A stretch of 64,000 nt of DNA from Kutzneria buriramensis (lineage in GTDB: Bacteria > Actinomycetota > Actinomycetes > Mycobacteriales > Pseudonocardiaceae): assembly GCF_043575855.1 (NCBI RefSeq), contig NZ_CP144375.1, forward strand, positions 7,130,001 to 7,194,000, read 5' to 3'. Below the pieces are notes generated by a model, which did not search any database, was not told the DNA's origin, and saw nothing but the letters and a program-made list of their open reading frames with translations. Shown piece by piece: positions 27,452-39,869 of the stretch. Each line of letters starts with the position of its first letter. The stretch's first letter is position 1. The position numbers were made by a program, and so were the translations under genes.

Positions 27452-27823
27452 ATGTCTGAAGTCGTACTGCGGATCGACGCCGAGCCGGCCCAGCAGGCCC
27501 GGCTGACCACCGTGCTGTTCCAGGACCTGCGCGCGACGGGCCTGGTCAAGGTGGCCAAGGCCCGCGAGGAGGCGCCCGCCGACGCCAAGGCCGGCGCCGG
27601 GGCCGACGTGGCCGAGCTGATCATCAACGGGGTGTTCAGCGCCGGCACGGTGACCGCGGTGACCAAGATCGTGGTGGCCTACCTGGAGCGGACCAAGGCC
27701 CGCTCGGTGACCTGGATCGACGGCAAGAAGAAGGTGGTCTTCACCGGCATCGCCCGGGACGACCAGAAGGCCCTCGCCGAGGCGTTGGCCGGCGCCGAGG
27801 AGGACGGGACGCCGGAGTCCTGA
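27452..27823 (+). CDS. EACC1-like small protein (effector-associated constant component)
   Basis: A 123-residue cytoplasmic protein without signal or membrane segment. The layout fits the EACC1 family named in comparative genomics of actinobacterial NTP-dependent conflict systems: an N-terminal strand-helix unit (SEVVLRID to about residue 30), a central AP-x-DAKAG segment followed by a helix ending SAGTVTAV, and a C-terminal pair of strands (VTWIDGKKKVVFTG). EACC1 proteins are invariant small partners of caspase, trypsin or other effectors; their biochemical role is unproven. GGAG lies 6 nt before the ATG. Its stop overlaps the next ATG (TGATG), so the two proteins are translationally coupled and probably made in fixed ratio. 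Confidence 0.72.
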   Translation: MSEVVLRIDAEPAQQARLTTVLFQDLRATGLVKVAKAREEAPADAKAGAGADVAELIINGVFSAGTVTAVTKIVVAYLERTKARSVTWIDGKKKVVFTGIARDDQKALAEALAGAEEDGTPES

Positions 27824-30800
27824 TGGGTCGCCGCCTGGCCCTGCTGGTGGCCACGTCAACGTACGGCGCGGCCAAGCTGCACGCGCTGCCCGCGCCCGCG
27901 CAGGAGGCGCCGCTGCTGGCGCGGCTGCTCCAGGACGACCGGATCGGCGCGTTCGACGAGGTGCACTACCTCGTCAACGCGCACAAGAGCGAGGTCGAGC
28001 GGAACATCGAGGACCTGTTCCGGGACCGCGACCAGGACGACCTGGTGCTGCTGCACATCTCCGGTCACGGCCTGAAGAACGACCACGACCGGCTGTTCTT
28101 CGCCACGTCCGACACGAACCTGGACCGGCTGCACTCCACGGCGGTGTCCGCGACGCTGGTGCACCAGCTGCTGGAGGAGTGCGACGCGCAGGCCAAGGTG
28201 GTGCTGCTGGACTGCTGCTTCAGCGGGGTGTTCCCCAAGGGGCTGGTGCCCAAGGGCGGCGGCCGTGTCGACGTGCGGGCGGAGCTCGGCCACGGCACGT
28301 ACGTGATCACCGCCAGCGACGACGTGCAGGAGTACGCCTTCGAGGGCCGGCGGACCGTGGCCAACGAGGAGCAGTCGTACTCGCGGTTCACCGACGCCGT
28401 GATCAACGGCCTGTCCAGCGGTGCGGCCGACGTCGACGAGGACGGCCAGATCACCGCGTCCGACCTGTACCGCTACCTGTACGACCAGATCAAGGCCAGC
28501 GGCCGGCAGACGCCCAAGGAGGCCGGCGACCGCGGCGGCAGCTGCGTGATCGCGTGGCGGCCGGACCGCCGGCTGCACGCGGGGGAGCAGGCGCCGCTGC
28601 TCGACACGATGCTGGCCGAGGCCGATGACGGCGCGAAGTTCGCGGTGCCGATCGGCCTGGCGCACCAGGTGGACCGCCGCTCCGACGGCGTGCGGCGGCT
28701 GGACCTCGCCGGCCAGGACGGCCACGTCGCGGTGGTCGGGCGCATCCAGTCCGGCAAGTCGACGCTCGTGCACACGCTGATGGCGGGCCTCGCGCACAAC
28801 CGCACGCCGGCGGAGGTCAGCTTCTACTGCCTGGGCCTGTTCAGCCGCCTCGGCCACGTGCGGGCAGTGGCGGCCTCGTTCGAGGCGGCCACCGCAGCGC
28901 GGCTGCTCACCCAGCTCGAGTCGATCATCAACGACCGGGCGCGGGAGTTCCGCCAGCGCGGCATCCACGGCGCCGGCACGTTCCGTGAGCTGCGGCGGCG
29001 GGGCATGCTGTCCGGCCGGGACAACAGCGACGTGTTCCTGATCATCGACGGTTGGGAGCAGTTCGCCCTGGACGTGGCCGACTTCGTGCCGCAGGTCGCC
29101 CGGATCGCCAGCCGGGGGCTGGACCACTGCGTGCACGTCGTCGTGACGGCCCGCAGCTGGTCCGAGCTGCCGCCGCAGATCACCGCGCTGCTGCGCGGGC
29201 GGATCGAGCTGGCGCTGGACGACCCGCGCGAGTCCAAGATCAGCCCCGAGCTGGCCGCCACGCTGCCGGACGAGCCGGGCTGGGGCCTGCACGGCCGGAC
29301 CCGGTTCGTCGCCGCGCTGCCGTGGGCCGAGCAGCAGGACTTCGACTACGAGCAGTTCGCCGCGGAGCCGGCCGCGGTGGACCCGCTGCCGGCATTGGGC
29401 CAGCCGCCGACGCTGCTCCACCTGCTCGGCGTGGACGGCACTCCCGACGGGTTCGACCTGGCGACGGGATGGCAGCGGCGAACGCGGGCCGAGCAGCTGC
29501 GGGTCGCGTTCGGCGTGGACGAGCTCGGCCAGCCGGTGGTGCTGGACATCAAGGAGGCGGCCGAGGGCGGCATGGGCCCGCACGGCCTGTGCATCGGCGC
29601 GACCGGCTCCGGCAAGTCCGAGCTGCTGCGCACGCTGACCACCGCGCTGATGGTGGCGAACTCGCCCGAGGACCTGAACCTGTTGCTCATCGACTTCAAG
29701 GGCGGCGCGACCTTCCTCGGCCTGGAGCAGGCCCCGCACGTCACGGCGGTCGTCACCAACCTCGTCGACGACCTGAGCCTGGTCGACCGGATGAGGGACG
29801 CGCTGGCCGGCGAGGTGGCTCGCCGGCAGGAGGCGCTGGCCAAGGCGGGCAACTGCCGCAGCCTGTGGGAGTACCAGCAGGCCCGGCGCAGCGGCCAGGA
29901 GCTCGCACCGCTGCCGGTGCTGCTCGTGTGCGTCGACGAGTTCTCCGAGCTGCTCACGGCCAAGCCGGACTTCCTCGACGTGTTCGTGCAGATCGGCCGG
30001 GTCGGCCGGTCGCTCGGCGTGCACCTGCTGCTCAGTTCGCAGCGCCTGGAGGAGGGCAGGCTGCGCGGCCTGGACACGTACCTGTCGTACCGGATCGGCC
30101 TGCGGACGTTCTCCGCGGTCGAGTCGCGGTCGGTGCTCGGCGTTCCGGACGCCTACGAGCTGCCGCCGATTCCCGGCTCGGGTTACCTGGCCGCGCTGGG
30201 CGAGCCGATGACCCGGTTCAAGGCCGCCTACGTGTCCCAGCCGACTGTGGGCGGCCGGACCGAGTTGGAGGCGATCGTCGAGCGGATGGCCGGCCAAGGA
30301 ACGTCGGCGCACCAGATCTGGCTGCCGCCGCTGACCGAGTCCCCGTCGCTGGACATGCTGCTGCCGCGCATGATCAGGACGCCGGGCCGCGGCCTGTTCC
30401 CCCAGGGCTACCAGGCGTACCTCCAGGTCCCGCTGGGCCTGGTGGACAAGCCGTTCGAACAGCGCCGCGACCTGTTCTGGGCCGACTTCTCGGGCGCGGC
30501 CGGCCACGCCGCGGTGGTGGGCGGCCCGCAGTCCGGCAAGTCGATGCTGCTGCGGACGTTGATCATGTCCCTGTCGCTCACCCACACGCCTCGGGACGTG
30601 CAGTTCTACGCCCTGGACCTGGGCGGCGGCTCGCTGGCGGCGCTGGAGGCGCTGCCGCACGTCGGCGGCGTGGCCAGCCGTCTGGAGCCGGACAAGGCCC
30701 ACCGGATCGTGGCCGAACTGGCGAACCTCGTCGCCGACCGGGAGCGGCTGTTCCGCGAGAACCTCATCGACGGCATGGTGGACTTCCGCCGGCGGCACGG

Positions 30801-31983
30801 GGACCGCGCGTTCTCGGAGCACCCGTACGGCGACGTGTTCCTGATCATCGACGGCTGGCTGAACTTCCGCCAGGAGTTCGAGGCGCTGGAGCAGACCGTG
30901 ATGACCCTGCTGGCGCGCGGGCTCCAGTACGGCGTGCACGTGGTTGTGACGGCCAACCGGTGGGCGGAGATCCGGCCGGCGGCCAAGGACCTCATCGGCA
31001 CCCGCCTGGAGCTGCGGCTCGGCGACCCGAGCGAGTCGGAGATCGACCGCCGGACCGCGGCCACCGTGCCGGCCGGTCAGCCGGGGCGCGGCCTGACCTC
31101 GGAGAAGCTGCACTTCGTGACCGCGCTGCCGCGCATCGACGCGTCCTCCGACGGCGACCTGCACGGCGCGACCCAACACGCCGTCGCCACGATCGCCGAG
31201 GCGTGGGGCGGGCCTCCGGCGCCGCCGGTCCGGCTGCTGCCGGAGCTCCTGCCGTACCAGCAGCTGCCGCAGCCGACCGTGGACTCGGACCGCATGATCC
31301 CGATCGGCGTCGACCAGGATCGGCTGGCGCCGGTGTTCCTCAACTTCGACGGCGAACCGCACTTCTGCGTGTTCGGCGACGGCGAGTCCGGCAAGACGAA
31401 CCTGCTGCGCACGATCGTGCGGGGCATCATGACCCGGTACACCACCAGTGAGGCCGTCGTCATGCTGGTCGACTACCGGCGCACTCTTCTGGGCTTCGTC
31501 GACACCGACCACCTGCTCGCCTACGCGGTGTCGGGCAACCAGCTGACCGACATCATCGGTGACGTCACGGCGTCGCTGAAGGGGCGGCTGCCCGGCCCGG
31601 ACGTCACCCAGGAGCAGCTCAGGAGCCGGACGTGGTGGCGGGGGCCGGAGGTCTTCGTGGTGGTCGACGACTACGACCTCGTGGTTACTCAGGGTGCAAA
31701 CCCACTGCTCCCTTTGGCGGAATTCCTGCCGCAGGCCAAGGACGTGGGACTACACCTCGTGGTGGCCCGCCGCTCCGGCGGCGCGAGCCGGGCGCTGTTC
31801 GATCCGGTGATCGGCAAGCTGCGCGAGATCGCCACCTCGGGCATGGTGCTGTCGTGCAGTCCGGACGAGGGTGTGCTGCTCGGCTCGTACAAGCCGCAGA
31901 TCCTGCCGCCGGGCCGGGGCGCGCTGGTCACTCGCCGGCGCGGGCAGCAGCTGATTCAGACCGCGCGGCTCGACGCTGAGTGA
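27823..31983 (+). CDS. Caspase-like protease fused to four FtsK/EccC-type ATPase modules
   Basis: A 1386-residue soluble protein. Residues about 1-245 form a caspase (peptidase C14) domain with the dyad His82 in SGHG and Cys132 in DCCFSG. Four P-loop modules follow, with lysines at 312 (GRIQSGKS), 598 (GATGSGKS), 906 (GGPQSGKS) and 1191 (GDGESGKT). The last three have the order and wording of the three ATPase domains of type VII secretion EccC; the first is an extra copy resembling the third. Only the second has a DE Walker B (VCVDEFSE); the others read DG, DG and DD, so a single active ATPase is likely. No EccC transmembrane helices and no ESX genes nearby. With the coupled EACC1 gene this suggests a protease-effector conflict system. 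Function inferred. Confidence 0.85.
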   Translation: MGRRLALLVATSTYGAAKLHALPAPAQEAPLLARLLQDDRIGAFDEVHYLVNAHKSEVERNIEDLFRDRDQDDLVLLHISGHGLKNDHDRLFFATSDTNLDRLHSTAVSATLVHQLLEECDAQAKVVLLDCCFSGVFPKGLVPKGGGRVDVRAELGHGTYVITASDDVQEYAFEGRRTVANEEQSYSRFTDAVINGLSSGAADVDEDGQITASDLYRYLYDQIKASGRQTPKEAGDRGGSCVIAWRPDRRLHAGEQAPLLDTMLAEADDGAKFAVPIGLAHQVDRRSDGVRRLDLAGQDGHVAVVGRIQSGKSTLVHTLMAGLAHNRTPAEVSFYCLGLFSRLGHVRAVAASFEAATAARLLTQLESIINDRAREFRQRGIHGAGTFRELRRRGMLSGRDNSDVFLIIDGWEQFALDVADFVPQVARIASRGLDHCVHVVVTARSWSELPPQITALLRGRIELALDDPRESKISPELAATLPDEPGWGLHGRTRFVAALPWAEQQDFDYEQFAAEPAAVDPLPALGQPPTLLHLLGVDGTPDGFDLATGWQRRTRAEQLRVAFGVDELGQPVVLDIKEAAEGGMGPHGLCIGATGSGKSELLRTLTTALMVANSPEDLNLLLIDFKGGATFLGLEQAPHVTAVVTNLVDDLSLVDRMRDALAGEVARRQEALAKAGNCRSLWEYQQARRSGQELAPLPVLLVCVDEFSELLTAKPDFLDVFVQIGRVGRSLGVHLLLSSQRLEEGRLRGLDTYLSYRIGLRTFSAVESRSVLGVPDAYELPPIPGSGYLAALGEPMTRFKAAYVSQPTVGGRTELEAIVERMAGQGTSAHQIWLPPLTESPSLDMLLPRMIRTPGRGLFPQGYQAYLQVPLGLVDKPFEQRRDLFWADFSGAAGHAAVVGGPQSGKSMLLRTLIMSLSLTHTPRDVQFYALDLGGGSLAALEALPHVGGVASRLEPDKAHRIVAELANLVADRERLFRENLIDGMVDFRRRHGDRAFSEHPYGDVFLIIDGWLNFRQEFEALEQTVMTLLARGLQYGVHVVVTANRWAEIRPAAKDLIGTRLELRLGDPSESEIDRRTAATVPAGQPGRGLTSEKLHFVTALPRIDASSDGDLHGATQHAVATIAEAWGGPPAPPVRLLPELLPYQQLPQPTVDSDRMIPIGVDQDRLAPVFLNFDGEPHFCVFGDGESGKTNLLRTIVRGIMTRYTTSEAVVMLVDYRRTLLGFVDTDHLLAYAVSGNQLTDIIGDVTASLKGRLPGPDVTQEQLRSRTWWRGPEVFVVVDDYDLVVTQGANPLLPLAEFLPQAKDVGLHLVVARRSGGASRALFDPVIGKLREIATSGMVLSCSPDEGVLLGSYKPQILPPGRGALVTRRRGQQLIQTARLDAE

Positions 31984-32089
31984 CGCGATCCGATCCGTGC
32001 GTGTTCGTGACCGTCCCGAGGTGGACACGGCGCGACCTTGCCCGCACGATTAACACGATTGGGTGAATTTGGCGGAAGGGGTCGCGCGG

Positions 32090-32902
32090 ATGCACCGTCC
32101 TCGGTGGATACCTGCCGACGTCGATCTGGACCGCCCGAACCCGGCGCGGATCCTCGACTACTTCCTGGGCGGCGCGCACAACTTCGCGGTCGACCGGCGG
32201 ACGGCCAAGCAGGCCGTGCAGGCCATGCCCGAGGTCGCCAACGGCATGCGGGCCAGCCGGTCGTTCCTGCGCCGGGCCGTCAGCCACCTGCTCGACCACG
32301 GCGTCGACCAGTTCCTCGACCTGGGCTCCGGCATTCCGACCGTGGGCAACGTGCACGAGATCGTGCACCGGGCGAATCCCGGGGCGCGGGTGGTGTACGT
32401 CGACAACGAGCCCATCGCCGTGGCGCACAGCCGGACCATCCTCGGCGGCAACCCGCTGGTCGCGACCGTGCGGGCCGACCTGCGCCACCCCGACTCGGTG
32501 CTGAACCTGCCCGAGGTCCGGAACATGATCGACTTCTCCCGGCCGGTGGGCCTGGTCGCTATCGCCGTGCTGCACTACCTGCCCGACGCCGACGACCCGC
32601 ACGGCCTGGTCGAGGCCTACCGCGACGCGCTGGCCCCCGGCAGCTTCATGGCCATCTCGCACGCCACCCTCGACTTCGTGCCGGAGGAGCAGCTGGGGTC
32701 GGTGGACCGGGTGGAGAAGATCTACCGGTCCATCAGCGCCCAGCTGTACCCCCGCCCGTACGGGGAGATGGCCAAGTTCTTCACCGGCCTGGAACTGGTG
32801 GAACCCGGCGTCGTGCCGGTCCGCCAGTGGCGCTCCGAGTGGAGCGACCAGAACGAGGGCACGGTCCACCTCTCCTACGGCGGCGTCGGCCGCAAGTCCT
32901 GA
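32090..32902 (+). CDS. DUF574 SAM-dependent methyltransferase-like protein
   Basis: A 270-residue protein of an actinobacterial family annotated as S-adenosylmethionine-dependent methyltransferases. It shows the family's PNPARILDYFLGGAHNF opening, the DLGSGIPT motif I for SAM binding, and VVYVDNEP as motif II. Substrates are unknown and the family is highly amplified in actinomycetes. I use the ATG at 32090, preceded by GGAAGGGG; the GTG at 32063 would add nine residues. It follows the caspase-EccC gene by 106 nt and is probably transcribed on its own; functional connection to that cassette is not shown. Confidence 0.85.
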   Translation: MHRPRWIPADVDLDRPNPARILDYFLGGAHNFAVDRRTAKQAVQAMPEVANGMRASRSFLRRAVSHLLDHGVDQFLDLGSGIPTVGNVHEIVHRANPGARVVYVDNEPIAVAHSRTILGGNPLVATVRADLRHPDSVLNLPEVRNMIDFSRPVGLVAIAVLHYLPDADDPHGLVEAYRDALAPGSFMAISHATLDFVPEEQLGSVDRVEKIYRSISAQLYPRPYGEMAKFFTGLELVEPGVVPVRQWRSEWSDQNEGTVHLSYGGVGRKS

Positions 32903-32939
32903 CTTGGATGCGGCCGAGGCGCCGCCCGGTGGGTCGCGG

Positions 32940-33278
32940 TCAGTCCTCTCCGAGCAGCGTCACGTCGGTGACGTACACGTAGTCCAGCGAAATGGTCTGG
33001 CCCCAGCTGAAATCGATCCGCTGGCCGTTGGCGATGATGTAGCCCCAGTAGGAGTTCGACTGGAGGGCGCGGACGTTGTAGATGCTGACGGGGTCGCTTC
33101 CGGGGAAGCCGTTGAAGCAGTATCCGACGTCGGGGTTGATCGCGAAGAGATCGAATGACGTCCCGCGGCAGCCGTTCTGCGTGGGGACGCCGGCGCTGGC
33201 CGGTGACGCCAGGAAGACGCCGCCGCCCAGGATCGCGGCGGCCGTGGCCAGCGAAGTGACAACCGTGCGCAGTCGCAT
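32940..33278 (-). CDS. Small secreted protein, possibly beta/gamma-crystallin-like
   Basis: A 112-residue protein with a Sec signal peptide (about 1-31, cleavage after SPASA) and a mature part of about 81 residues with two cysteines (in GCRGT and YCFNG) that could form one disulfide. The pattern C-F-N-G, SIYNV, GY-x-x-A-NGQ and F-x-WG resembles small Streptomyces killer-toxin-like/metalloprotease-inhibitor proteins of the beta/gamma-crystallin fold (recalled, weak). The ATG at 33278 has a GGGAG ribosome site 9-10 nt upstream. It is convergent with the methyltransferase gene and divergent from the cobN riboswitch. Function not known. Confidence 0.62.
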   Translation of the reverse strand: MRLRTVVTSLATAAAILGGGVFLASPASAGVPTQNGCRGTSFDLFAINPDVGYCFNGFPGSDPVSIYNVRALQSNSYWGYIIANGQRIDFSWGQTISLDYVYVTDVTLLGED

Positions 33279-33460
33279 GCTCTTCTCCCTCTTCGGTGCG
33301 GCGCCACGCCGAGGAACGCGGCGGCGCTCAGCCTGGCGCGGTCGACTGCAACAAAGCGGAAGTCGAGCTGAAGTTCTGGTGCAGCGTCCTCCCCACATGA
33401 AGTGGATCTCGTGGGGGTGGGGTCCATGAGGTCGCTCACCTACCATGAACCGACCAGACG

Positions 33461-33568
33461 GCGGTGGGTGCGGAGGAACCCGGTGGGAGTCCGGGGCGGT
33501 CGCGCCACTGTGAAAGCCAGACACTCCACCACCGGCCGTGATGTCTCTACCCGGGGCGCGGGACCCCG
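33461..33568 (+). ncRNA. Cobalamin riboswitch before cobN
   Basis: The aptamer core is clear: GGAGGAACCCGG, GAGTCCGGGGC and the B12 box GCCACTGTG (33504-33512), then AAGCCAGACAC. CGGTGG near 33462 can pair with CCACCG near 33528 to close the domain, giving the compact variant. A CGGGG/CCCCG hairpin (33552-33568) immediately before the cobN ribosome site (GAGGAGGG, 33568-33575) could serve as the translational switch. High cobalamin should reduce cobN expression. Confidence 0.92.
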
Positions 33569-33583
33569 AGGAGGGTACGGCTG

Positions 33584-37240
<3,657 letters not shown>

Positions 37241-37316
37241 CGCGCGCCGTTTGACCCCAGACCGGTGACTTCCCGGGCATTTCCCCGCGGAAGGTCCTTT
37301 AATGACAGGTAGTGCT

Positions 37317-37362
37317 CCGCGGGTTCGCCGCCCCGAAGACGATCGGGGCGGTGAACCCGCGG
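37317..37362 (+). terminator. Terminator after cobN
   Basis: A 20-bp stem (37317-37336 with 37343-37362) with one G-T pair and a 6-nt loop, 76 nt after the cobN stop. No T-run follows, but stem strength suggests effective termination. It separates cobN from the small membrane protein gene. Confidence 0.7.
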
Positions 37363-37423
37363 ACACCGGACGCCGTACCAAGGAGCGCGCCAGCGGGTCC
37401 GTCACTGGGGAAGGGGGTGCGCC

Positions 37424-37708
37424 GTGCGGGTCGAGACGATGGTGTTGTCCGGGGTCGCCGCGGCCGGCCTCCTGCTGGGCTGGTGGCTCACCTCGCCGCG
37501 GTTCATCGGCTTCCTGGCGGCGCGCCGGCTGCGGCGGCTGAAGGCGGTGGCCCGCTCGCTGTCGCCGATGCTGGCCGACGAGCCGGACCCGCTGGCCAAC
37601 ATCGTGGTGATCAACCGGGCCGAGCCGACGCCCGTGCCGCTCCAGCGCAGCGCCGAGCTGCCGCCCGGCGACAACGTCGACACGCTGACGCGGCCCATCG
37701 TCAACTGA
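37424..37708 (+). CDS. Small membrane-anchored protein of unknown function
   Basis: A 94-residue protein with one hydrophobic segment (about 7-22), a basic stretch (AARRLRRLK) and a hydrophilic Pro-rich tail. It is probably N-terminally anchored with the tail in the cytoplasm, by the positive-inside rule. I do not recognise a family. The GTG at 37424 follows a GGGGAAGGGGG ribosome site. It ends convergently with the GH76 gene, 9 nt apart. Support is the ribosome site, a clear membrane segment and the absence of a better competing frame. Confidence 0.6.
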   Translation: MRVETMVLSGVAAAGLLLGWWLTSPRFIGFLAARRLRRLKAVARSLSPMLADEPDPLANIVVINRAEPTPVPLQRSAELPPGDNVDTLTRPIVN

Positions 37709-37726
37709 GGCCGATCGTCAACTGAG
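37697..37726. repeat. 13-bp direct repeat at convergent gene ends
   Basis: The 13-mer ATCGTCAACTGAG occurs at 37697-37709 and 37714-37726. The first copy contains the stop codon of the small membrane protein gene, the second contains the last codons and stop of the GH76 gene on the reverse strand. Probably a small local duplication. Confidence 0.7.
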
Positions 37727-38776
37727 CTGCATCGCCGCGTTCAGGCAGTCCAGCGCCGAGCTCTGCCGGCTGGCGTCGGCGACGTCGAAGGGTCCACTCC
37801 AGAACAGACCCAGCTGGTTCGCATGGCTGCGGGACTTCCAGACGGCCAGCGAGTTGCGCACCGCGAACGCCGTGTACGTCGACGACGGCGCGACCTGGTT
37901 GAGCGCCACGAGGTTGCGCATGAAGATCCCCTTGAACTGCGACTGGTCCAGGTCGCAGCGGCGCTCCTCGCACGGCTCGCGCAGCACGCCGCTCGCGTCG
38001 ACGAGCCTGGTCATGGCGGCGTTGGCCAGCGAGGTGGCCGACGCGAGCAGGTCCCGCCGCCCGGTCAGCCGGTACAGGTCGGCCAGCCCGCCCAGCACCA
38101 CACCCTGGTTGTACGTCCACGTGGTGCCGCCGTTGTTCGCGCAGCCGGCGGTGAGCCCGTCGTTGACCAGCCCCTGCGCGTTGACCATCCCGGTGCGCGC
38201 GAACCAGCCCCACTCCAGCAGCGCCCACTGCTCGTAGTTGGCCGCGGCCGGCCCGGTGGTGCGCAGCGCCAGCGCGGCCGCGATGGACAGGAACAGCTCG
38301 TTGGGGATGGCGTTCTTGTAGGTGCGGTCCTTGTTCCACCAGATGCCGCCGCCGCAGGTCAGGTCCCAGCCGTGCGTCATGTCGTCGAACAGCGACTCGG
38401 CCAGCACCAGGTACTTCTGCTCGCCGGTCTGGTCGTAGGCCTGCACCCAGGTCAGGGCCCACCAGCCCTCGTCGTCGTAGTAGTCGTTACGGAACCAGCC
38501 GGCGATGTTCTGGTTGTAGGTGTTGGCAGCGCGGCGCGCCCCGACGTCGTTGCCGAGCAGGCTGGACGCCACCAGCTGGGCGCGCAGCGCGTTGGCCGAG
38601 TTCCACCACTGCGTCGTGCGGTACCGGCCGTCCTGCGGGTCGTACCAGTGGTCCAGCGTGGCCGACGCCTCGGTGATCCAGCTGATCGCGGGCTCCGGCG
38701 CGGCCGGCGCCGCCTGGGCGGTCACCGGCAGCGCCGACAGCAACACGGACAGCAGCGCGCCGAGACGGAGAAGCAT
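37718..38776 (-). CDS. Secreted glycoside hydrolase family 76 (alpha-1,6-mannanase-like)
   Basis: A 352-residue exported enzyme with a signal peptide of about 22 residues (cleavage near AQA). The mature part shows the (alpha/alpha)6 hydrolase hallmarks, including the catalytic Asp-Asp pair in YYDDEGWW near residue 100 and the GGGIWWN, NELF and YNQGVVLGGL segments typical of GH76. Members cut alpha-1,6-mannan, as in fungal mannan or actinobacterial lipomannan. It lies 18 nt after hisC2 on the same strand and could be the last gene of that run. The ribosome site before the ATG at 38776 is weak. Confidence 0.86.
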   Translation of the reverse strand: MLLRLGALLSVLLSALPVTAQAAPAAPEPAISWITEASATLDHWYDPQDGRYRTTQWWNSANALRAQLVASSLLGNDVGARRAANTYNQNIAGWFRNDYYDDEGWWALTWVQAYDQTGEQKYLVLAESLFDDMTHGWDLTCGGGIWWNKDRTYKNAIPNELFLSIAAALALRTTGPAAANYEQWALLEWGWFARTGMVNAQGLVNDGLTAGCANNGGTTWTYNQGVVLGGLADLYRLTGRRDLLASATSLANAAMTRLVDASGVLREPCEERRCDLDQSQFKGIFMRNLVALNQVAPSSTYTAFAVRNSLAVWKSRSHANQLGLFWSGPFDVADASRQSSALDCLNAAMQLS

Positions 38777-38794
38777 GCGCTAGAGCCTGACAGA

Positions 38795-39865
38795 TCAAGA
38801 TCGGAAGGCCTCGGCGACTCCGAGGAAGAGGTCGTTGCCGTCGACCTCGCCGATGGACACCCGCGCGCCCTCGCCGGCGAACGGCCGGACCATCACGCCC
38901 GCGGCCTGCGCCCGCTCGGCGAACTCCAGGGTCCGCTCGCCCAGCCGCAGCCACACGAAGTTGCCCTCCGAGGCCGGCACGGTCCAGCCCTGGTCGCGCA
39001 GCGCGTCGATCACGCGGCCGCGCTCCTTGGTGATCAGCTCCACCCGCTCGAACAGCTCGGCCTCGGCGGCCAGCGAGGCGATCGCGGCGTCCTGGGCCAG
39101 CTGGCTGACCCCGAACGGCACGGCCATCTTGCGCAGCGCGTCGGCCACCGGCTCGTGCGCCACGGCGTAGCCGACGCGCAGCCCCGCGAGTCCGTAGGCC
39201 TTGGAGAAGGTGCGCAGCACCGCCACGTTCGGCCGATCCCGGTACAACTCGATGCCGTCGGGCACCTCGGGGTCGCGGACGAACTCCCGGTACGCCTCGT
39301 CGATCAGCACGAGCACGTCGCTCGGCACGCGGTCCAGGAATTCTGTGAGCTCTGCTCGGTGCAGCGCGGTACCGGTGGGGTTGTTGGGATTGCAGAGAAT
39401 GACGAGTCGCGTGTGGTCATTGATGGCCGCCGCGATCGCGTCCAGGTCCTGGTACTCGTTCGGCGTGAGCGGCACCTGCACCGAGTGCGCGCCGACCATC
39501 TTCGTGATGATCGGGTACGCCTCGAACGACCGCCACGGGTAGATCACCTGGTCGCGGTCGTCGCAGACGGCCTGCATGACCTGCTGGATGACGCCGACGC
39601 CGCCGGTGCCGGTGGCCACGTGCGCCTCGGGCACGCCCAACCGCGCCGCGACCGCCGGGATCAGCGCCGAGCAGCCCATGTCCGGATACCGGTTGAAGCC
39701 CCGCAGCGCCTTCTCCATCGCCCTGAGCACGCTGGGCAGCGGCTCGTGCGGGTTCTCGTTCGACGACAGCTTGAACGCCGGCGCCCCGTCCGCGCCGACC
39801 GCCGGCTTGCCCGGCTTGTACGTGGGGATGTCGTTCAGCGCGCCGCGCAGCTTCGGTCCGGTCAT
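38795..39865 (-). CDS. hisC: HisC-type aminotransferase (histidinol-phosphate / aromatic amino acid)
   Basis: PLP-dependent fold type I aminotransferase of 356 residues. The internal aldimine Lys222 lies in TFSKAYG, and CNPNNPTGT, IDEAYREF and the Arg-containing C-terminal VRPF segment bind cofactor and substrate. It most closely resembles the stand-alone HisC2/Pat enzymes of mycobacteria (Rv3772, recalled), which can act on aromatic amino acids; there are no other his genes nearby, which favours this over histidine synthesis. GAGTGAGG precedes the ATG at 39865, only 4 nt after the upstream hydrolase stop, so the two are co-transcribed. Confidence 0.88.
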   Translation of the reverse strand: MTGPKLRGALNDIPTYKPGKPAVGADGAPAFKLSSNENPHEPLPSVLRAMEKALRGFNRYPDMGCSALIPAVAARLGVPEAHVATGTGGVGVIQQVMQAVCDDRDQVIYPWRSFEAYPIITKMVGAHSVQVPLTPNEYQDLDAIAAAINDHTRLVILCNPNNPTGTALHRAELTEFLDRVPSDVLVLIDEAYREFVRDPEVPDGIELYRDRPNVAVLRTFSKAYGLAGLRVGYAVAHEPVADALRKMAVPFGVSQLAQDAAIASLAAEAELFERVELITKERGRVIDALRDQGWTVPASEGNFVWLRLGERTLEFAERAQAAGVMVRPFAGEGARVSIGEVDGNDLFLGVAEAFRS

Positions 39866-39869
39866 GGCC

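Noticed and set aside
27856..31512. A 1218-codon open frame on the reverse strand opposite the caspase-EccC gene
   Set aside because: It is His/Arg/Gln/Val-rich without domains and is the complement of strongly third-position-GC-biased codons of the true gene. Same for long reverse frames opposite cobN, lon and the cob operon.
27823..31983. Annotation as the EccC subunit of a type VII secretion system
   Set aside because: EccC domains are present, but there are no N-terminal membrane helices and no esx, eccB, eccD, eccE or mycosin genes; a caspase domain replaces the usual N-terminus.
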